64,000 nt of DNA, taken from contig JANXBZ010000011.1 in NCBI GenBank assembly GCA_025060475.1, positions 1 through 64,000 of the forward strand. The letters are read 5' to 3'. The notes under the pieces are model-generated. The model made no database searches. It worked only from the letters and a program-made list of their open reading frames with translations, and was not told the origin of the DNA. Below, piece after piece: positions 56,984 to 64,000 of this stretch (position 1 is its first letter; the number at the start of each line of letters is the position of its first letter). The DNA is from Dictyoglomus sp. Lineage in GTDB: Bacteria; Dictyoglomota; Dictyoglomia; Dictyoglomales; Dictyoglomaceae. The translations under genes and the position numbers were made by a program.

Positions 56984-57059
56984 GGCGGCATCGCCAAGCG
57001 GCTAAGGCAGGAGATTGCAAATCTCCCATTCCCCGGTTCGAGTCCGGGTGCCGCCTCCA
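56984..57059 (+). tRNA. tRNA-Cys (anticodon GCA)
   Basis: Acceptor GGCGGCA/TGCCGCC, anticodon stem GAGAT/ATCTC with loop TGCAA core, anticodon GCA, GGTTCGAGT T-loop and encoded CCA. It lies seven bases after tRNA-Gly. Confidence 0.96.
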
Positions 57060-57066
57060 AAAAAGT

Positions 57067-57141
57067 GGGGCTGTGGCGCAGAGGGAGCGCGCTTCCATGG
57101 CACGGAAGAGGTCGGGGGTTCAAGTCCCCCCAGCTCCACCA
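57067..57141 (+). tRNA. tRNA-Ala (anticodon GGC)
   Basis: Acceptor GGGGCTG/CAGCTCC (one G-T pair), anticodon stem CTTCC/GGAAG around loop ATGGCAC, GGTTCAAGT T-loop and encoded CCA. It lies seven bases after tRNA-Cys, so all three are probably one transcript. Confidence 0.93.
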
Positions 57142-57166
57142 TAAAATAGAATTTCGGGAGGGATTT

Positions 57167-57859
57167 ATGAAATTCCTCTTTTTTTTATTAATTTTTTTCC
57201 TAATTATAAATTTTTCTTTGGCAATAAATAGTGAGAATATAAATACATTATTAAAAATTGCTAAAGAGCAAGAAGATATTTTCTGGAAAAATCCTGAAAA
57301 AGGCTATATACCTTGGAATATAGCTGTAGATTATTATACAAAACTCCTCCAAGTTTATAACAATTTTCAATTTCAAGAGAAATTAATCAGGCTCCATGTG
57401 GAAGGATATCTCATAAATAATAAAAATCCAAATTTTTTTAATTTTCATTATGCATATAATCCCAGTTATCCTTTGAAAATTATAGTATTAAATTTGAAAA
57501 ACTATCCAAGATTTAATTTGCCAATTTTTGAAAAAGTCTTACCTTTGTTTGTAACAATACAAAATCATGGAGAAAAAAATTTAGATTTAAGTAAAATGAA
57601 ACTTTATCTTGAGAATACTGGAAATTATCGTGAAATATTATTAAACAATGATCAATTATATAATAATCTTTTAAAAGAAAGTTTGCTCTCTTTTCCTATA
57701 AATAAGATAATAAAACCAAAAGAAAGCTTTTCCTTTATAATTCTTTTTTCCTATAATAAATTTCCAAGAGTCTTGAAAATAGAATTGGAAAATATTCAGG
57801 TAAATTTAATATTTTTTGAAAGTATTTTATTAACGGAGCCTTCAACAATAAAAACTTAG
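57167..57859 (+). CDS. Exported protein of unknown function
   Basis: A 230-residue protein I do not recognise. It has a hydrophobic Sec signal peptide (about 1-20, KFLFFLLIFFLIINFSLA) and then a helical stretch followed by a beta-rich part with an extracytoplasmic-like VTIQNHGEKNLDLSKMKLYL segment. That segment resembles the Ig-like folds found in extracellular proteins. I start it at ATG 57167 behind GGGAGGG; the frame runs open upstream only because it passes through the tRNA-Ala gene. The next gene, nfnA, follows after 20 bases and may share its transcript. Confidence 0.75.
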   Translation: MKFLFFLLIFFLIINFSLAINSENINTLLKIAKEQEDIFWKNPEKGYIPWNIAVDYYTKLLQVYNNFQFQEKLIRLHVEGYLINNKNPNFFNFHYAYNPSYPLKIIVLNLKNYPRFNLPIFEKVLPLFVTIQNHGEKNLDLSKMKLYLENTGNYREILLNNDQLYNNLLKESLLSFPINKIIKPKESFSFIILFSYNKFPRVLKIELENIQVNLIFFESILLTEPSTIKT

Positions 57860-57879
57860 AACTTAAGGAGGGAAAAAAG

Positions 57880-60106
<2,227 letters not shown>

Positions 60107-60108
60107 GC

Positions 60109-60137
60109 TTGCATATAATTCAATATTTATTTATAAT
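60109..60137 (+). promoter_or_regulatory. Candidate promoter of tRNA-Arg
   Basis: TTGCAT (60109-60114), 17-base spacer and a perfect TATAAT (60132-60137), 11 bases before the tRNA. The -35 match is only partial. Confidence 0.6.
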
Positions 60138-60147
60138 TGTAACATGG

Positions 60148-60224
60148 GCGCCCGTAGCTCAACAGGATAGAGCGGCGGACTACGAATCCGTAGGTTAGAG
60201 GTTCGAGTCCTCTCGGGCGCACCA
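60148..60224 (+). tRNA. tRNA-Arg (anticodon ACG)
   Basis: Acceptor GCGCCCG/CGGGCGC, anticodon stem GCGGA/TCCGT around loop CTACGAA, T-loop GGTTCGAGT, and encoded CCA. The A34 should be edited to inosine to read CGN codons, so a TadA is expected in the genome. Confidence 0.95.
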
Positions 60225-60240
60225 TTAAGGGAGGTATTCC

Positions 60241-60810
60241 ATGAGAAGGATATTGATATTTTATTTATTTTTAATCTTGTTTTTAATTAATTTCTCCTTT
60301 GGCGAATCTTTATGGGGATTTTCCCTACAAGAAAGAGTTTATTATTTTTCTAACTATTTAGATTTGGGACTATTTGTTTCTCCTTTAAATCTCTATGGAC
60401 TCTTAGTATTTTCTCCTGATAAGAATATGAGATTTTGGGCAGGACTTGGTTTAAATGACTTCCCAAGAATAGGGGGTGGTTTCAAATTTTATCCAAATCT
60501 TGTTTTAAATATTGAATTTAGAGATAACGAAAAATATTTAGGAGTATTGATTCCCTTTGTATTAGAGAAACTTTATGGTGGATTTCAAATTAATATTGGC
60601 ATTTTAGGAAGTACAAGTATAAATATAGAATCTGCTTTTTCTTATCCAATAAATAAATCTTTATCTTTGGGAACCTATATATATTTTCCCTTTACAGAAC
60701 CTGGAAAAGTGTTTGTTTTTGGAAGATATTTTTGGAATAATTATTTTTGGTCTTTAGCCTTCGATGGAGAAAAGATATTATTTGGTATTTTAAAATACTT
60801 AAAATTTTAA
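60241..60810 (+). CDS. Small exported protein of unknown function, possible beta-barrel
   Basis: A 189-residue protein not recognised as a known family. A Sec signal peptide (about 1-21, ending FSFGES) is followed by alternating hydrophobic beta-like strands rich in aromatic residues and glycine (MRFWAGLGLNDFPRIGGGF, FVFGRYFWNNYFWSLAF). It ends in a phenylalanine, as outer-membrane beta-barrels often do. A location in an outer membrane or outer sheath is inference. AAGGGAGG precedes the ATG. Confidence 0.72.
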   Translation: MRRILIFYLFLILFLINFSFGESLWGFSLQERVYYFSNYLDLGLFVSPLNLYGLLVFSPDKNMRFWAGLGLNDFPRIGGGFKFYPNLVLNIEFRDNEKYLGVLIPFVLEKLYGGFQINIGILGSTSINIESAFSYPINKSLSLGTYIYFPFTEPGKVFVFGRYFWNNYFWSLAFDGEKILFGILKYLKF

Positions 60811-60826
60811 AAAGGAGAGATGTAAC

Positions 60827-61645
60827 TTGCCATTAACAGGTAATTTGAGAGAGTTTGATCTTGCTTCATTAATTCAGTTTATAAGTGGTAAAACAGAAAC
60901 AGGAATATTAGTTATACAAAGAAGCTATAGAAATGGAAATATTTATTTTAAAAATGGAAGAGTAATTCATGCCCAAGCAGGAAATTTATCAGGAATGGAT
61001 GCTTTTTTTGATCTTTTCACATGGAACGAAGGAAATTTTGAGTTTAAATCTGGAAACTTACCTAATATACCTACATCTATAGATCTTTCTCCAGAAGCTC
61101 TAATATTAGAGGCTGCAAGAGTTATTGATGAATGGCAATCAAAAAGACAACAGCTTAAATCTCTAACTTGTGTTCCTTACTTTGTTAATCCCGAATTTGC
61201 TATTCCCTCTGCAGTTCAAGTTTTACTTCTTAGAAAAAAGCCTGAAACAATGACCTACGAAGAAAAGGAGAGATTAATTTTAGCTAATATAGATGGTAGA
61301 AGAGATTTTGCTACTGTTGCTCGAATGAGTGGTGTTGTTACGTTAATGGCAATAAGTGTTGTTTTAGAAAATATATCCTTAGGAAGATTAGCTATTAGAG
61401 ATTTAGTTGACTTACAAGAAATTATCCCAGAACTTGCAGGGAGTGTAAGTTCTCCTTTTACACCTGTTCAAAAAATGATAAAAGCTATAGATGGAAATAG
61501 AAATCTTGAAGAGATCCTCTTGGAAATTGAGGAAGAAAGAGGTAAAATTATTCCGGAATTTGTAAGTCTTGTTAAAGCGAGAAAAATAAGAATTAAAAAA
61601 GGAATGGAATATCTTAACAGATTAGAACAAGAGAGGTTGTATTAA
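60827..61645 (+). CDS. DUF4388 (PATAN-like) domain protein
   Basis: A 272-residue protein. The first ~100 residues are a DUF4388 domain: LTGNLREFDLASLIQFISG, then TGILVIQ, GNIYFKNGRVIHAQAG and ALWNL-like FDLFTWNEGNFEF. The rest is helical, with repeats like AIDGNRNLEEILLEIEEERG (about 217-236) that resemble winged-helix-like modules. Such proteins accompany two-component and gliding-type regulation in other bacteria, but the function here is unknown. TTG start behind AAGGAGAG. Confidence 0.8.
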   Translation: MPLTGNLREFDLASLIQFISGKTETGILVIQRSYRNGNIYFKNGRVIHAQAGNLSGMDAFFDLFTWNEGNFEFKSGNLPNIPTSIDLSPEALILEAARVIDEWQSKRQQLKSLTCVPYFVNPEFAIPSAVQVLLLRKKPETMTYEEKERLILANIDGRRDFATVARMSGVVTLMAISVVLENISLGRLAIRDLVDLQEIIPELAGSVSSPFTPVQKMIKAIDGNRNLEEILLEIEEERGKIIPEFVSLVKARKIRIKKGMEYLNRLEQERLY

Positions 61646-61650
61646 AGAAC

Positions 61651-63054
61651 ATGAGATATGATGTAATCATTGTAGGTGGAGGACCTGCGGGTATTTTTAG
61701 TGCCTTAACACTAATAAATTCCCAAAAGTCTTTAAAGATTTTATTAATAGAAAAAGGAGACCTAACAAATAGAAGAATTTGCCCTGCCCGAATTGATCAT
61801 AGAACTTGTATATTATGTTCTCGATGCGCTTTAGTAACAGGTTGGGGTGGTGCGGGAGCTTTTAGTGATGGAAAGCTTACTTTTTCTACAGAAGTTGGTG
61901 GATGGCTTAAAGATTACATAGGTGAAAAAAGACTTTTGGAATTAATGGAATTAGTAGATAAAATATACACAAGTTTTGGTGCAGATCAACCCTTAATAAA
62001 GCCTGACCCAGAAATTTTCGAGAAATTTCAAAAGAAAGCAATTTCAGCAGATCTTAGGCTTGTTTATTTTTCTATTAAACATTTAGGAACAGAAAATTGT
62101 GCCCCAATTCTTTTGAACATGTATGAATATCTTAGAGATAAAATAGATATTATCTTAAATAAACAAGTAGCGAAATTATTAGTAGATAAAGGAAAAATTT
62201 ATGGTGTAGAACTAGAAAATGGAGAGATTTACCATAGTAATTTTGTAATAGTAGCACCAGGAAGAGAAGGAGCAAAATGGCTAAGTGAAGAGGGAAGAAG
62301 GATTGGTCTTTCTTGGTCTATTAATCCTGTAGATATTGGAGTTAGAGTAGAAATTCCTGCAATAGTTATGAAGGATTTGACGGACCATTTGTATGAAGCA
62401 AAGTTTATATATTATACAAAAACCTTTGACGATAAAGTAAGAACTTTTTGTATGAATCCCTACGGTGAGGTAGTAATGGAACAGAATGAAGGGATAATAT
62501 CTGTTAATGGTCATAGCTTTGCAGAAAAAAAGACAGAGAATACAAATTTTGCGGTTTTAGTTTCAAAGAATTTTACAGAACCTTTTAAAGATCCAATTTC
62601 ATATGGAAGAGCAATTGGAAGTCTTGCAAATCTTCTTAGTAACGGTATTATTCTCCAAAGATTAGGAGATCTCCTCGCAGGAAGAAGATCTACATGGGAG
62701 AGATTACAAAAAGGAATGGTAATTCCAACTTTAAAAGAGGCAATTCCTGGAGATCTAAGCCTGGTTTTGCCTTACAGATATCTAGTTAATATTATTGAAA
62801 TGCTTCAAGCTTTAGATAAAGTAACCCCTGGAGTTTACTCTCGTCATACTCTTTTATATGGTGTAGAAGTAAAGTTTTACTCTGCAAGAGTAAAACTTTC
62901 TCCATCGTTAGAGACAGAGATAAAAAATCTTTTTGCTATTGGAGATGGGGCGGGAATTACAAGAGGTTTAACACAAGCTTCCTGCTCTGGAATATTAGTA
63001 GGACAAGAAATTTTAAAAAGACTATCTCTTCCTATTCCTTCTTTCAAATTCTAA
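61651..63054 (+). CDS. FAD-dependent dehydrogenase-like protein (COG2509-type)
   Basis: A 467-residue flavoprotein of unknown substrate. The FAD motif VIIVGGGPAGIFSAL is at 5-19. A cluster of cysteines (Cys44, 53, 56, 59) in CPARIDHRTCILCSRCA is followed by the family's TGWGGAGAFSDGKLTF. These cysteines could bind Fe-S or zinc. The C-terminal FAIGDGAGITRGLTQASCSG is the usual flavoprotein end. It resembles geranylgeranyl reductase/NAD(FAD)-dependent dehydrogenases. Its 3' end overlaps the convergent amidohydrolase gene by 11 bases. Confidence 0.83.
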   Translation: MRYDVIIVGGGPAGIFSALTLINSQKSLKILLIEKGDLTNRRICPARIDHRTCILCSRCALVTGWGGAGAFSDGKLTFSTEVGGWLKDYIGEKRLLELMELVDKIYTSFGADQPLIKPDPEIFEKFQKKAISADLRLVYFSIKHLGTENCAPILLNMYEYLRDKIDIILNKQVAKLLVDKGKIYGVELENGEIYHSNFVIVAPGREGAKWLSEEGRRIGLSWSINPVDIGVRVEIPAIVMKDLTDHLYEAKFIYYTKTFDDKVRTFCMNPYGEVVMEQNEGIISVNGHSFAEKKTENTNFAVLVSKNFTEPFKDPISYGRAIGSLANLLSNGIILQRLGDLLAGRRSTWERLQKGMVIPTLKEAIPGDLSLVLPYRYLVNIIEMLQALDKVTPGVYSRHTLLYGVEVKFYSARVKLSPSLETEIKNLFAIGDGAGITRGLTQASCSGILVGQEILKRLSLPIPSFKF

Positions 63055-64000
63055 GATCTTCTTTTTTATAGACCAATTGTCCTTTAGAAATAGTTGCAAC
63101 TACTTCAAGAGATGAATAAAAATCCTTGGGTTTTACTAAAAAAGGATCTTTATTTAAAAAGACTATATCTGCAATTTTTCCTATAGCTAAAGAACCCTTT
63201 TTCTTTTCAAGAAAAGCTAAGTAGGCTCCATTATATGTAAAAATTCTAATCGCTTCGAAAACATTCAAACTTTCATTGGGATTTGGATGGTTTATTGCGG
63301 AGTGAATTCCTAATAGTGGATCTAATGGGGTAATAGAACTATCTGATCCTCCTCCTAAAATTACACCTTCATCATATAATTCCCTTAAAGGAATTATTCT
63401 TTTTGCTCTTTCCTTTCCTAAATAATTTTCGTAGAGCTTTTCTTCTCCTCCCCAAAAATGTAAAAAACTCGGTTGAACAGAGATGTTTAATCCTAAATCT
63501 CTTGCAAGTTTTATATGTTCATTTCTTGGATATTCAAAATGCTCAATTCTATGTCTATGATCTTCTCTTGGAAAGTTTTTTAATATCTTTTTATAAGCCT
63601 TAAGAAGAAGATCTATTCCTCTATCTCCTACAGCATGAAAAGAGATTTGAAGGCCATCATTATGAGCAGACTTAATAAAATTTTCTAAAGTTTCTGGTTC
63701 CCAGTATAATATTCCATAGTTATTCTCATCTCCCTGATAGGGCTCAAAAAAGGCTGCAGTTTTGCTACTTACAGATCCATCAATAAGAAGACAGCCACCA
63801 ATTCTTGGAAGATTTATTGACTTTACTTTAGAAATAGAGGTGGTTTGATAATAAATTACTAACTGTAGTGGTAGATAGTGTTCAATTCCCAACAAGAGAT
63901 TAGGAGTATTAGGAGGAGAAGTATAGCCTCCTTCTAATGTATGAATAGTAGTTATTCCCTTTTCTATTGCCTTTCTTGTTATCTTTATAATTCCTTTAAT
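63044..64000 (-). CDS. YtcJ-type amidohydrolase (N-terminus beyond window)
   Basis: The C-terminal 318 residues of a metal-dependent amidohydrolase of the YtcJ/amidohydrolase-3 family; the frame stays open to the window end, so the true start lies outside. ISFHAVGDRGIDLLLKAY and HRIEHFEYPRN hold metal-binding histidines. LGGGSDSSITPLDPLLGI holds the catalytic Asp, and GSLAIGKIADIVFLNKDP is the usual C-terminal block. Substrates are generally N-acyl amino acids or aromatic amides, but cannot be told from sequence. Confidence 0.88.
   Translation of the reverse strand: MKGIIKITRKAIEKGITTIHTLEGGYTSPPNTPNLLLGIEHYLPLQLVIYYQTTSISKVKSINLPRIGGCLLIDGSVSSKTAAFFEPYQGDENNYGILYWEPETLENFIKSAHNDGLQISFHAVGDRGIDLLLKAYKKILKNFPREDHRHRIEHFEYPRNEHIKLARDLGLNISVQPSFLHFWGGEEKLYENYLGKERAKRIIPLRELYDEGVILGGGSDSSITPLDPLLGIHSAINHPNPNESLNVFEAIRIFTYNGAYLAFLEKKKGSLAIGKIADIVFLNKDPFLVKPKDFYSSLEVVATISKGQLVYKKEDLRI

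Noticed and set aside
57065-57166. Open frame extending the exported protein gene upstream to 57065
   Set aside because: It reads through the tRNA-Ala gene; ATG 57167 has a good ribosome site and starts a signal peptide.

Overview
This window reads as chromosomal DNA from an AT-rich, anaerobic, thermophilic bacterium. The supporting signs are tightly packed and often overlapping genes, many TTG start codons behind strong GGAGG sites, an archaeal-type PEP carboxylase, NfnAB-type electron-bifurcating transhydrogenase genes, short B12-independent methionine-synthase-like proteins, and no oxygen-dependent enzymes. Dictyoglomus is my best guess (inference; no rRNA gene is present to confirm it). 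I see no insertion sequence, prophage or CRISPR array. Only a few intergenic gaps exceed 100 bases, and most of those hold promoters, riboswitches or tRNAs.

Region 1 (1-18371): sugar, alcohol and amino-acid metabolism. It has an AraM-type glycerol-1-phosphate dehydrogenase, a large sugar-sensor/GGDEF/HD-GYP protein, an iron alcohol dehydrogenase, ilvD, two methionine-synthase-like genes and a GH38 alpha-mannosidase. On the minus strand are a Gfo/Idh/MocA oxidoreductase, an RRM RNA-binding protein and an FGGY sugar kinase. D-Ala-D-Ala ligase, PEP carboxylase and tRNA-Ser lie between them on the plus strand.

Region 2 (18402-27303): a purine operon, purB-S-Q-L-F-M-N-D. Its leader carries a guanine riboswitch followed directly by a PRPP-type (ykkC subfamily) riboswitch and one shared terminator. 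The terminator loop repeats the 5' strand of the guanine aptamer P1 stem, which suggests how the two aptamers are joined. This is the most striking element of the window.

Region 3 (27379-43499): polyamine genes (speD, agmatinase-like), then a long run of cell-envelope and housekeeping genes: wecB, comF, hpf, secA, prfB (with a +1 programmed frameshift), csaB, tagA, yitT, maf, mreBCD, PBP2, minCDE. It combines wall-polymer synthesis, secretion, rod shape and division-site selection.

Region 4 (43512-50109): a shikimate/tyrosine operon, aroE-C-B-F, tyrA, aroA, ending with a TrpR-like regulator. A hairpin that contains the stop codon of the last gene closes the operon.

Region 5 (50108-56791, minus strand): an oligopeptide/dipeptide-type ABC transporter. 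The binding protein is transcribed first, a strong terminator separates it from the permeases, one permease has a large inserted extracytoplasmic domain, and the other appears to start at an ATA codon.

Region 6 (56861-64000): tRNA-Gly, tRNA-Cys and tRNA-Ala as one cluster, tRNA-Arg, NfnA/NfnB, two small exported proteins of unknown function, a DUF4388 protein, a COG2509-like flavoprotein with four clustered cysteines, and a partial YtcJ-type amidohydrolase running off the window end.
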